A stretch of DNA of 36,505 bases from a virus. The notes beneath the pieces are model-generated. The model saw nothing but the letters and a program-made list of their open reading frames with translations. It was not told the origin of the DNA and searched no databases. Made by a program: the position numbers and the translations under genes. Location of the stretch: the IMG/VR virus record IMGVR_UViG_3300033156_000786, positions 1-36,505 of that record. One strand, written 5' to 3'. This document shows, in pieces, positions 16,688 through 25,020 of the stretch. The stretch's first letter is position 1; each line of letters begins with the position of its first letter.

Positions 16688-18277
16688 ATGGCATCACTAA
16701 GAGAACAATTTAAGGAATTATACGGAAGAAGCCCGAAAAGCGGAGATATTTTAGTTTCGGGTGGTTCTACTTATCGCTATAAAAGTGGAACATGGATAAG
16801 AGTAAAAAAAACAAAGACGAAAACGCAAGACGCTGAATGGATGCAAGAAATGTCTAGTGAATTAGAGCGAATTCGGAGAAGAGCAGAAAGTATAAAGAAA
16901 GACCTTTCAATATTAGAACAAGCAAAAAAGGCAGGAATGAAAATTACTCCGAAAACAACTGTTGAGGAAGCAGAGGAATTTTTAGTTTCAGCAAAAGATT
17001 TAACAAAAAAAACAAAGACGAAAGTGCCAGAGGTTAGATATGGAGACGATTATACAGTAGACGGGGCGAAAACAGCGGCAGACAGGATTAAATCAGCATC
17101 AGAGGGTCTTACAGATTTTTATAAGACAGTTTTGCTACCAAAATTAGAAGACATTGAAAAAGAAAAAGAGGAAATAAGAAAGGAAAAGAAAGAAGTTGTT
17201 GAAAAATTAACAGCAGAACCAGAAGAAACAAGAGAAGAAGCGTTAGAAAGGTTAAGAAAAGAATATGGTATTCCAGCAAAGATGGAACAAGTTGAGCAAC
17301 AGAATATAAAAGTTGCCCAATTAAGAGAACAGATAAATCAGTTAGATGACCAGAGACAAAGAGAAATAGATATGGCTTATCAGATGAAAGCCCCAATGGA
17401 ATCAATAAGGGCAAATATAAGCGAAATTAACAGGAGATACGATTCAGAAAAAGCAAAACTATCTTATCAATTAGGAACAGAAGTGGCTTTACTACAAGCA
17501 TATGTTGGAAACTTTGAAATGGCAGAAAGTATGATAGATGATGCTATTACCGCTTGGATGTGGGATTACGAAGACAACAGAAGAAGATGGGAAACATTAT
17601 ACACTTATTACTCAGATGTTTTAGATGATTTAACAGATGAGGAAAAACAGTTAATAAATACTGCTTACCAAGAAACATTAAGAGCGGAAGAAGCGGTAAG
17701 AGAAGAAAAAGAATTTATCAGAGATTTAGCAATAAGTTTGGCTCAAAATGGCATAGTTGTAGATTTTGGAAAGATGTTGGAGATGGGCGTAGACGATGCG
17801 GTGGATTATTATAATAAGAAGATAGGGGAGATAGCAAGCACTGTTGCTCCTGATGTAAGCGAGTATTTCTCTCCTGAACAATTAAGACAACTTAGAAGGG
17901 CTGGTATAGACCCAACCACTCCAGAAGGGTTTCAACAAGCATTAGAAATGTTTCCTCCTGAATCAGACAAATGGGAAAGGGCAGAAAATTATATTCTCCA
18001 AAACCTTAAAACATTTGGTGAGGAGGTAGATATGGCAGGGCTTTATGCAACACTTATAGCCGACCCGCCAAAAGGAATTGGTTTAAATTCAACTGACGCT
18101 CGTGCTCTAATGGCTCAGTATGGAATGGTGAATATAAGTGGACAATGGATATATTATCCAACAGAAATTCCTACAACCGAAGAGGGAGAGGTAACAGAAG
18201 AAACCGAAGAAAAAAAACAACCCTGGTGGAAAAAAGTTGTATCAGAAATTTGGCACAGATTACCATTTGTAAAATAA
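16688..18277 (+). CDS. Long coiled-coil virion protein
   Basis: A 529-residue protein. Residues 1-38 form a small beta region (GDILVSGGSTYRYKSGTWIR), and most of 45-310 is predicted coiled coil with very high K/E/R. A second helical region follows, and a short end WWKKVVSEIWHRLPF carries aromatic and hydrophobic residues. The position before the 1407-residue protein suggests an internal core or ejection protein of the podovirus kind. No family recognised. Confidence 0.6.
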   Translation: MASLREQFKELYGRSPKSGDILVSGGSTYRYKSGTWIRVKKTKTKTQDAEWMQEMSSELERIRRRAESIKKDLSILEQAKKAGMKITPKTTVEEAEEFLVSAKDLTKKTKTKVPEVRYGDDYTVDGAKTAADRIKSASEGLTDFYKTVLLPKLEDIEKEKEEIRKEKKEVVEKLTAEPEETREEALERLRKEYGIPAKMEQVEQQNIKVAQLREQINQLDDQRQREIDMAYQMKAPMESIRANISEINRRYDSEKAKLSYQLGTEVALLQAYVGNFEMAESMIDDAITAWMWDYEDNRRRWETLYTYYSDVLDDLTDEEKQLINTAYQETLRAEEAVREEKEFIRDLAISLAQNGIVVDFGKMLEMGVDDAVDYYNKKIGEIASTVAPDVSEYFSPEQLRQLRRAGIDPTTPEGFQQALEMFPPESDKWERAENYILQNLKTFGEEVDMAGLYATLIADPPKGIGLNSTDARALMAQYGMVNISGQWIYYPTEIPTTEEGEVTEETEEKKQPWWKKVVSEIWHRLPFVK

Positions 18278-18291
18278 AGCCGTAAAATAAT

Positions 18292-21200
18292 ATGGCATTA
18301 CCCTTTAATTGGAAAACAACTTCAGATGATGAGGTTGGTAAGAAAAAACTTTTACCTTTTAACTGGAAAGAACCTCTTGAAGAAAAAACTGGTAGAAAGA
18401 GGAAAATTTTACCATTAACAGAAGAAACCATTAAACCATTAAGCACCGTTGAAGTTGCTGAAATGATTGGTTATCCTGTTTTAAGAGCCGCTCCACCAGA
18501 AAAAGAAAAAAAAGATACTTGGCTTAAAAGAGTAGCGAGATTTATCTTGCCAAGAAGTTTAGAAATAAAATTAGGTATTACAGAACCAACCGAATGGGAG
18601 TTAATGATGCAACACGAAGATGATAGATTGAATTATTTACGAAGGCAGCACTTTAAAGAGTTATATCGGAAAGAAATTATTAAAAACCCAAAAGTTCCAA
18701 AAGAGTATAAAGAACCTACCACCTTTATTGGACAATTTTTAGAAGGGATAAAAGAAGGATACATTTCTATGAAAAGTAGTTTTGGTTATTTTGTGGAAAG
18801 CTTGGGTAGACAAATTGGTAGTCCAAAATTATTACAATGGGGAGCCAATTTAGGAGATAAAGCAACAATAGAACTAATAAAAAAACCAGAGTTATTAGAA
18901 CCAGAAGATTTAAAACCCTTTTTTAAGGGTGGTTGGGTAGATAGAAGGTGGTGGGGTAGAAGAATAGGGCAAACCCTTCCCACTATAGGAACAATGCTTG
19001 GGCTGGCTACTTTTGGTGGATTTACAGGAGGAATACCTGGTGCTCTTACTGGTGGTTTTGTATCGGCAGCAGCATTAGAAAAAGGTGCTGCTTATAAAAG
19101 ATATATTAACGAAGGGGTGCCACCAGATAAAGCAGATATTTATTCAAATGTTTATGGGACAATAGCAGGGTTAATTGAAAATGCGTTTGGTATATCTCCT
19201 GCCAAAATTGGAACCCAAATCGCAATACGAGGAATAGAAAGAGTGGTTTATAACAGTTATAAACAATTTTTATTAAGAGAAGTTCCCAAAATAGGATTTA
19301 AAACATTAAAACAAGCAATAGCAGAAGGAGGAGAAGAGGTTGCTCAAAGTATTGCCGAAAATCTTGTTTTAAAATTTTACAAAAAAGAAACCCCTGTTTT
19401 TAGCAAAGGTTTAGCAGAAGAATTTGCTGGTGGGTTTGCGGCTGCTATTCCTTTTGGAGCAATTAACATTAGAATACCAGAAATCAAAAAAATAACACCA
19501 AAAGAGGTAAAAGCAATAGAACAAACCATTAAAGAGGCAGACGAGGTTTTAAAGAGGGAAATTAAGAAAAAGCCAACAGAAATCAAAATAGAGGGAATTC
19601 CAGAAGACCTGAAAAGGGATTTAAATAAAGCATTAGAGAGAGCAAAGCGCCTTAATTATTCCTTTGATGAATTTCGTTCATTTGTTAGAGGGGGAGCTAC
19701 ACAAGGAAAAGAATATTTGGTCGGTTTACGAAAATATGGATTATCGCCATATTCTGAAAGAATAAGTAAATTAGGGGTAAATCCAGAGAGAGAGGTCATT
19801 GTTTATAGAGGAATTGACTTTCTCACTGAAAAACCAGTTAAAAAAATAAGAGACGGAGATTTTGTTACAACTGATTATGAACACGCACTTGAATTCGCAG
19901 GAATGGAATCAAAATGGGTAGTTAAAAAGAAGGTTAAAGCAAAAGATTTGATTGTTAAAGATAAAAGAGATTTTAATCCAAAAGAACCTTTTTATAAATA
20001 TGATGAATTTATTTATTCTCATCATCGTAATCCTCTTATAAGATTAACGGACGAACAACTCAAATATTTCTACAACCAAGCAGTCAAAGGAGTAAAAGAA
20101 GCCAAACTCCCAAAATTCCCAGAAAATAAATATAAACTTGAACTTTTAGAAGAAATAAGAAAATTGGAAGAATTACCTAAAATTGACCCAGAGGCTTTTG
20201 AATTTACCCCTAAAACTGTTAGTTATAATAACCCTTATACAAGGGTAATGACAAAAGTTTGGAATAGAATTTTAAAAATTTGGGATTCTAAAGCCCCTCG
20301 TGTTGTAAAAGAAGCTCAAACCCAAGAAATAGCCCGTCTTTTAAGAGAAAGACAAAGAGTTTATGATGGTTTGGTCAAAAAATATTACGAAGAAATTATT
20401 AGACCTTTAACAAAACTCACCACAGCAGAAAAACAAAAAATTGGTAATATGATTTTTAAGAGGATAGATGTTCCAGAAGAGTATAAATCAGTTATTAAAG
20501 ACATTGATGTAAAGATAGGACAATTAGGAGAAGCAATAGTTAATTTAGACAAAGAAATGATTAAGAAGGGATTGCTTCCCAAAGAAATGACATTATTAAC
20601 CGAAGAAACTTGGTTGTCTCATTTAGGAGAATATGCCAGAACTCTATATGTTAGAGTTGACCCTAAAACTGGTAAACCAGTTATAGTTCCTCGTTCTGTT
20701 TTGACAAAAGAAGGGGTAATAGATAGGTCGGCTTTTAAGAGGAAACTAACAGACGAAGAATGGGGAGCGAACGCTTTACAATTTGAGGGTAAAACATTAG
20801 ATGAAATTAAACAATACACAATAGAGGAACTGCGAGCAATTGGGCAAGAAGCAAAAGAAAAATATGGTTGGGTTTTTCAAGCAGATTATATTTTAGCCAG
20901 AACATTTAAAGATTTATCAAAAGCATACGCTACGAGATTATTTCAAAAAGCCATTGTAGAAAACCCAAGATTATTTACGAAAGATGTTAAGTTAGCAGAA
21001 GAGTTAGGATTTGTTTCAGTAAGAAATATTTTACCGAAAGGAGTTGAAAAAGATGTAAGGTTGGGACCACTAAATTATGGTTATATTCACCCAGGGCTTC
21101 AAGAAGAATTAAGAACCTTTGTTTTGGAAAGTGGACGAGATACTGTAATGTCCATTTTTCAAGAACCTCTTTCTTGGTGGAAAGCATTTAAGGTTGCTGG

Positions 21201-22515
21201 TAATCCACCTACGATAATTAGAAACTGGTTATCTGGTATGTTTTTCCAAACCGATATGGCTGGTTATCCAGTTTGGACGCCCAAAAATTCAGCGAGATAT
21301 ATAAAGGCAGTAAAATCATATCTTACCAAAGATAAGGTCTATAAAAAATTTAGAGATAATGGTTTATATGGAACAGATTATTTTACAGTAGAAATTGAAA
21401 CTGATGAGTTAGCAAGAATTATTACTAAAGCAGAAAAATCTAACAATCCATTACGAGCTTATTCAGAAGGATTATTAAGTAAATTAGGAACAAAATTAAA
21501 AGATGCTAAACAAGTATTTAGTTATTATGGACACATAGACCACATTCAAAGAACTTATTTAGCGTTGTGTACTGTAGAAGATGGAGCATCTATTCCGCAA
21601 GCAGTTCATTTTGCTAATAAGTGGGAGTTAGATTATAGGTTTGTTCCTCAGATAATAGAGAAATTACGAACAGGGATAGGTGGTTGGTTATATCCGTTTT
21701 TATCATTCTATACCTTAATAGCTCCAAGAATTGCTGAAGTTTTAATTACGAGACCCTGGGTTTTATTGAAATATCCGATTATTATTGGAGTATTCAATGC
21801 TATTGCTGTTGCGATGCTTGGAGCAGATGAAGATGAGATAGAAAACGCAAAGCCAGAATGGTTAAAAGATAGGGATTATGTTTTAATTTTACCATTTAGA
21901 GATAATCAAGGAAATTTTGTATTTATGGATTTAGATTATACTTTACCATTTGGTGGACCAGAAAGTTTATTTATGGACTGGACCCAGGTTACAAATATGG
22001 CAAAGTTTCCAGGACTGATGAATATAATGATAAACATTTTTAACAATTACGATACTTACACCCAAAGAAAAATTTATAACGAAACGGATTTACCAGAAGA
22101 GAAAAGAAAAAAAATCGCTGAATATGTAGCAAGAAGCTTGGGTCCTGGTGCTGTGCCCCACGCTTTAAATATCTATAGAGCAGCAACAGGAGAGATTATT
22201 GGTTTTCCTATGCGAAGAGAAAGAGATTTGGCTCAATCCATTGCTAGAACTTTGGGAGTTTCAGTATATTCTGGTGGCTTTAATGAGGCGTTCTGGAAAA
22301 TAAGAAATCTTCAACAAGAAATTAAAGATATTCAATGGGCTATGGTATTGTTAATGCAAAATCCAAATATTCCACCAGAAAAGAAAAAAGAAAAAGTAAT
22401 TGAATTTCAAGACGAGATTAGAAGAAGAACAGAAAAAATACAAGAAATTGCAAAAGCGATGCCCTCAACTGCTCCTATAAAGGAAAAAGGTAAAAAACTC
22501 CTTCCTATTAAATAA
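18292..22515 (+). CDS. Large ejection-type virion protein with ART-like segment
   Basis: A 1407-residue protein, the largest in the genome. The N-terminus has two LPFNWK copies. Around residues 228-262 lies a Gly/Ala-rich hydrophobic stretch that could enter a membrane. At about 500-575, EVIVYRGIDF, GDFVTTDYEHALEFAG and YDEFIYSH resemble the R, S/T-T and E parts of an ADP-ribosyltransferase fold. Hydrophobic helices follow at about 1140-1185 (YPFLSFYTLIAPRIAEVLI). Such polyvalent proteins are injected with phage DNA. The product ends KGKKLLPIK. Confidence 0.65.
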   Translation: MALPFNWKTTSDDEVGKKKLLPFNWKEPLEEKTGRKRKILPLTEETIKPLSTVEVAEMIGYPVLRAAPPEKEKKDTWLKRVARFILPRSLEIKLGITEPTEWELMMQHEDDRLNYLRRQHFKELYRKEIIKNPKVPKEYKEPTTFIGQFLEGIKEGYISMKSSFGYFVESLGRQIGSPKLLQWGANLGDKATIELIKKPELLEPEDLKPFFKGGWVDRRWWGRRIGQTLPTIGTMLGLATFGGFTGGIPGALTGGFVSAAALEKGAAYKRYINEGVPPDKADIYSNVYGTIAGLIENAFGISPAKIGTQIAIRGIERVVYNSYKQFLLREVPKIGFKTLKQAIAEGGEEVAQSIAENLVLKFYKKETPVFSKGLAEEFAGGFAAAIPFGAINIRIPEIKKITPKEVKAIEQTIKEADEVLKREIKKKPTEIKIEGIPEDLKRDLNKALERAKRLNYSFDEFRSFVRGGATQGKEYLVGLRKYGLSPYSERISKLGVNPEREVIVYRGIDFLTEKPVKKIRDGDFVTTDYEHALEFAGMESKWVVKKKVKAKDLIVKDKRDFNPKEPFYKYDEFIYSHHRNPLIRLTDEQLKYFYNQAVKGVKEAKLPKFPENKYKLELLEEIRKLEELPKIDPEAFEFTPKTVSYNNPYTRVMTKVWNRILKIWDSKAPRVVKEAQTQEIARLLRERQRVYDGLVKKYYEEIIRPLTKLTTAEKQKIGNMIFKRIDVPEEYKSVIKDIDVKIGQLGEAIVNLDKEMIKKGLLPKEMTLLTEETWLSHLGEYARTLYVRVDPKTGKPVIVPRSVLTKEGVIDRSAFKRKLTDEEWGANALQFEGKTLDEIKQYTIEELRAIGQEAKEKYGWVFQADYILARTFKDLSKAYATRLFQKAIVENPRLFTKDVKLAEELGFVSVRNILPKGVEKDVRLGPLNYGYIHPGLQEELRTFVLESGRDTVMSIFQEPLSWWKAFKVAGNPPTIIRNWLSGMFFQTDMAGYPVWTPKNSARYIKAVKSYLTKDKVYKKFRDNGLYGTDYFTVEIETDELARIITKAEKSNNPLRAYSEGLLSKLGTKLKDAKQVFSYYGHIDHIQRTYLALCTVEDGASIPQAVHFANKWELDYRFVPQIIEKLRTGIGGWLYPFLSFYTLIAPRIAEVLITRPWVLLKYPIIIGVFNAIAVAMLGADEDEIENAKPEWLKDRDYVLILPFRDNQGNFVFMDLDYTLPFGGPESLFMDWTQVTNMAKFPGLMNIMINIFNNYDTYTQRKIYNETDLPEEKRKKIAEYVARSLGPGAVPHALNIYRAATGEIIGFPMRRERDLAQSIARTLGVSVYSGGFNEAFWKIRNLQQEIKDIQWAMVLLMQNPNIPPEKKKEKVIEFQDEIRRRTEKIQEIAKAMPSTAPIKEKGKKLLPIK

Positions 22516-22524
22516 TTAAACCCT

Positions 22525-22815
22525 ATGGAACAGCAAGTATTTTTAGAACTAATTAAATACGGTGGCGGAACAGCAATTATTGTTGCTCTGGTTTTCTTAT
22601 TTAGAGAAATTAGTAAATTGATTTCATTAAACAAAAGAAACGGAGCAATAGATAAATTGGTTAGAAAAACAGATTATTTAGAGACCAAAATAGACAATGA
22701 ATACTTCCATCTACTTGACAAGTTGTCTTGCGATGTGAGAGAATTAAGAGAGGACATCCAAGACCTTCAACAAAGGGTATCCAGATTAGAAACAAAGGTT
22801 TTCAATAATAAATAA
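22525..22815 (+). CDS. Membrane-anchored coiled-coil protein (holin candidate)
   Basis: A 96-residue protein with one transmembrane segment (about 12-29, GGGTAIIVALVFLFREIS) followed by a charged linker and a C-terminal coiled coil (REDIQDLQQRVSRLETKV). This design is found in some holins and in spanin-like or structural membrane proteins. Its stop shares one base with the next start. A second membrane protein beside the lysin at 27727 is the stronger holin candidate. Confidence 0.55.
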   Translation: MEQQVFLELIKYGGGTAIIVALVFLFREISKLISLNKRNGAIDKLVRKTDYLETKIDNEYFHLLDKLSCDVRELREDIQDLQQRVSRLETKVFNNK

Positions 22816-23990
22816 TGGCAAATCAACACACCCACGGGTGGACAAAAGAAGAAAGGGAGTGGCTAAAAAATAATTATCCATATCTTACCAGAGAAGAAAT
22901 TATAAAATGGTGCGAAAAACATAATCGCTCCTATAAGGCAGTTATTAACCAAGCATCATATTTAGGAATTAAAAAAGATAAACAGCACCTTAAAAAATCA
23001 AAAGGAGGTGATAAAATGAGTAAGGTGTTAGTTGATTTAGAGGAGTTCGTTGATACCTTATTGGAGAAATTTAAAGAGAAACCGCCAAGAGTAAGAATTC
23101 CAAAAGCGAAACCGTCGTCAGGAAAACTGAAAGAGGATGCCATTCTTGTTCTTTCTGATATTCACGTTGGGAAAAAGAATGTCTTTGTTGATTTGAGAAC
23201 TGGAAAAGCTGTAGAGACCTATAACAAAAAGATAATGTGGAAAGAAGCTGGTAGATTAGTAGAAAGTATCCAAATGATTAACGATTTGCTGAATAAGAGT
23301 TATAACCTAGAAACGCTTTGTATCTTCTGCTTAGGAGACATAGTTGATAACGATATTATATACAGCGGTCAGAGATTCTTTGTTGAAGCGGGAGCTGGGG
23401 CCCAGGTGATTGAAGCGGTTAAGCTACTGTCTTTCCTTATTAAAGAGTTCCTAAAGATGTTCAAAAAAATTCACATAGTTGTGATAGGCGGAAACCACGG
23501 AAGGTTATCAGGAAACTCAAGAACCGCTCATCCGTGGTATAACAACTTGGATTGGCTGGTTGGTCAAATGCTCCAAATCTCTTTCAAAAATATAGATAGG
23601 GTAAAAATTGAAACCCCAGAAAGTTGGTTCTTTATTAAACAAATCAATGGCTGGAAATATCTTTTACATCACGGAGCAGGAATTCCTGCCTGGATGGGCT
23701 TTCCATATTATGGTATTTCAAGACGAGCTTTAGCAAGAAAAGCTGAAATGGATATTGATGTTGAGATAATTGGTCATTTCCATCGCATTTTTGAAATTCC
23801 AGTCAGTTCAAGGTCTATTACTTTTGTGAATGGTTGTTGGATTGAAAAAGACGAATACTCTTGGCAGAAGTATGGTTATCTAACCTATCCTCAGCAACTT
23901 TACTTTGGTTCATCAAAGAAAAGACCAGTTACTTGGCAGTTTAAGTTAGACCTGAAAAAGAGGTTAGATGTTAATTATTGGTTTAATTAA
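22815..23990 (+). CDS. HTH-calcineurin-like metallophosphatase
   Basis: A 391-residue protein. Residues 8-55 form a Myb/SANT-like helix-turn-helix (WTKEEREWLKNNYPYL... SYKAVINQASYLGIKK). From 68 on is a calcineurin-like phosphoesterase with SDIHVG (about 114), LGDIVDN (about 173), GGNHGR (about 225), HHGAG (about 284) and GHFH (about 319), so the two-metal site looks complete. It may act on phosphodiesters in nucleic acids or nucleotides. A strong internal ribosome site allows a second, shorter product. Confidence 0.85.
   Translation: MANQHTHGWTKEEREWLKNNYPYLTREEIIKWCEKHNRSYKAVINQASYLGIKKDKQHLKKSKGGDKMSKVLVDLEEFVDTLLEKFKEKPPRVRIPKAKPSSGKLKEDAILVLSDIHVGKKNVFVDLRTGKAVETYNKKIMWKEAGRLVESIQMINDLLNKSYNLETLCIFCLGDIVDNDIIYSGQRFFVEAGAGAQVIEAVKLLSFLIKEFLKMFKKIHIVVIGGNHGRLSGNSRTAHPWYNNLDWLVGQMLQISFKNIDRVKIETPESWFFIKQINGWKYLLHHGAGIPAWMGFPYYGISRRALARKAEMDIDVEIIGHFHRIFEIPVSSRSITFVNGCWIEKDEYSWQKYGYLTYPQQLYFGSSKKRPVTWQFKLDLKKRLDVNYWFN
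23016..23990 (+). CDS. Internally started metallophosphatase (short form)
   Basis: AAAGGAGGTGATAAA precedes an in-frame ATG at 23016, a near-perfect Shine-Dalgarno at good spacing in a genome that mostly lacks them. The product, MSKVLVDLEEF..., has 324 residues and keeps the entire phosphatase domain without the DNA-binding N-terminus. Either this is the original start and the first 67 codons are a later fusion, or both forms are made. Confidence 0.6.
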   Translation: MSKVLVDLEEFVDTLLEKFKEKPPRVRIPKAKPSSGKLKEDAILVLSDIHVGKKNVFVDLRTGKAVETYNKKIMWKEAGRLVESIQMINDLLNKSYNLETLCIFCLGDIVDNDIIYSGQRFFVEAGAGAQVIEAVKLLSFLIKEFLKMFKKIHIVVIGGNHGRLSGNSRTAHPWYNNLDWLVGQMLQISFKNIDRVKIETPESWFFIKQINGWKYLLHHGAGIPAWMGFPYYGISRRALARKAEMDIDVEIIGHFHRIFEIPVSSRSITFVNGCWIEKDEYSWQKYGYLTYPQQLYFGSSKKRPVTWQFKLDLKKRLDVNYWFN

Positions 23991-24004
23991 CGAACTCCTC
24001 GCAA

Positions 24005-24029
24005 GGGGAGGGAATAATTCTCCCTCCCC
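24005..24029 (+). terminator. Strong hairpin after the phosphatase gene
   Basis: GGGGAGGGA (24005-24013) pairs perfectly with TCCCTCCCC (24021-24029) around a 7-base loop. The following sequence is ATTAAAAATTT rather than a T-run, so it may be a partial terminator or an RNA-stability element. The next gene's Shine-Dalgarno follows 15 bases later. Confidence 0.5.
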
Positions 24030-24056
24030 ATTAAAAATTTAATAAGGAGGTGAATT

Positions 24057-24236
24057 ATGAGGGGATATGTAAAGATTATTGAATTGGTAAGAAAAGAATA
24101 CGAAAACGAAACCGATTGGATTTTGAGAGTTCTTGGTTGTAAAAAAAGCCTTGATGGTTTGTTTGGAGAAAACTTAAAGGTTGTGCTTAGCGGCAATAAA
24201 GCAAAACTTTTTGTGAGAAAGGAGGTGATGAAATGA
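24057..24236 (+). CDS. 59-residue hypothetical protein
   Basis: Preceded by AATAAGGAGGTGAATT, a textbook ribosome site. Product begins MRGYVKIIELVRKEYENETD and ends KLFVRKEVMK, an alpha/beta mini-protein with one cysteine. The last codons double as the ribosome site of the next gene, which overlaps it by four bases. Unknown function. Confidence 0.7.
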   Translation: MRGYVKIIELVRKEYENETDWILRVLGCKKSLDGLFGENLKVVLSGNKAKLFVRKEVMK

Positions 24237-24400
24237 GAAAAAAAGAGATGATTCTTAAAACGCTGAGGCTGAGAGAGTTAAAGAAAAGAATTGAGGAACT
24301 AAAGAAAAGTGGAAAACCAAGCGATATGGCAGAGGTTAGCAGACTAAGAAAGAGAGTGATAATGCTTTTAAAAGATATTCTTGAGGAGGTGGAAGAATGA
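24233..24400 (+). CDS. 55-residue helical protein
   Basis: Begins MRKKEMILKTLRLRELKKRI, a basic helical hairpin or coiled coil. Its ribosome site GAAAGGAGGTGATGAA lies inside the preceding gene, and its own last codons (GAGGAGGTGGAAGAA) form the ribosome site of the protease, so the three genes are tightly coupled. Unknown function. Confidence 0.7.
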   Translation: MRKKEMILKTLRLRELKKRIEELKKSGKPSDMAEVSRLRKRVIMLLKDILEEVEE

Positions 24401-24951
24401 GGGATATCTTGGTCGCAATGGGGATAGGGCTTCTCCTTTTTTCCTCTGTTAGTGTTAATCCCCGTGCGAATCTTATCCGCAAGATTACAAGCCAGGTTGT
24501 AAGAGTTAACACCTATAAGAGTTTTGGCGGTGGCGTAATAATTGATTACTGCTATGTTCTTTCTGTTGCTCATTTAATAGATGGAGAAATTTTTGTGAGC
24601 GGCTTGGCAAGCAGAGCAATAAGAATGACTGATGACTTGGTATATATTCGTGTTCCTCATAGTTTTGAAAGAAAGGTTAAGTTTGCTAAAAAAGCCGACC
24701 TGTTAGAAAAGGTTTATATTGTTGGTTATCCGCTGGGCAAGAAAATGATAATTCCTGCTACTATTTGTGGAATTCACGGCTATACTATTTTTCTTAATGC
24801 GAAGGTGGTTGCTGGTATGTCTGGTGGCGGTGTATTTAATGAGAAAGGCGAATTGGTTGGAATAGTACACGGAGGTAGTGGCACCCCTGAAAAACTTTTG
24901 GTTGCTACCTCATTCGTGGCTATTAAGAGATTCCTCAATACTGAGGAATAA
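24397..24951 (+). CDS. Secreted trypsin-like serine protease
   Basis: A 184-residue protein. Residues 4-20 are hydrophobic (ILVAMGIGLLLFSSVSV), a signal peptide or membrane anchor. The chymotrypsin/HtrA-type triad is complete: H59 in SVAHLID, D80 (or D79) in MTDDLVYI and S142 in GMSGGGVFN. No PDZ domain follows, so it is shorter than DegP/HtrA. A phage-encoded exported protease may process surface or virion proteins, or attack the host envelope. It starts four bases inside the preceding gene and ends at a terminator. Confidence 0.85.
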   Translation: MRDILVAMGIGLLLFSSVSVNPRANLIRKITSQVVRVNTYKSFGGGVIIDYCYVLSVAHLIDGEIFVSGLASRAIRMTDDLVYIRVPHSFERKVKFAKKADLLEKVYIVGYPLGKKMIIPATICGIHGYTIFLNAKVVAGMSGGGVFNEKGELVGIVHGGSGTPEKLLVATSFVAIKRFLNTEE

Positions 24952-24981
24952 GGGGAGAAGACCTCTCCCCTCTTTATTTCC
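24951..24981 (+). terminator. Rho-independent terminator after the protease gene
   Basis: AGGGGAGA (24951-24958) pairs perfectly with TCTCCCCT (24964-24971) around a 5-base loop and is followed by the T-rich CTTTATTTCC. It marks the end of the late transcription unit just before a new promoter. Confidence 0.75.
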
Positions 24982-24984
24982 CTC

Positions 24985-25014
24985 TTGACAAGCATTTTTG
25001 CTTTTTGGTAAAAT
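24985..25014 (+). promoter_or_regulatory. Promoter P1 (leaderless) for the papain-like protease
   Basis: TTGACA at 24985-24990 and TAAAAT at 25009-25014 with an 18-base spacer. The predicted start point, about seven bases past the -10, is the A of ATG 25021, so the mRNA would have no leader. It shares the TTTTTGCTT spacer element and the TAAAATGGAA block with two other promoters here. Confidence 0.75.
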
Positions 25015-25020
25015 GGAAGT

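Noticed and set aside
17109-17414. 101-codon leucine-rich - strand frame that looks like a membrane protein
   Set aside because: Antisense of a coiled-coil K/E-rich region; the apparent hydrophobicity is a by-product.
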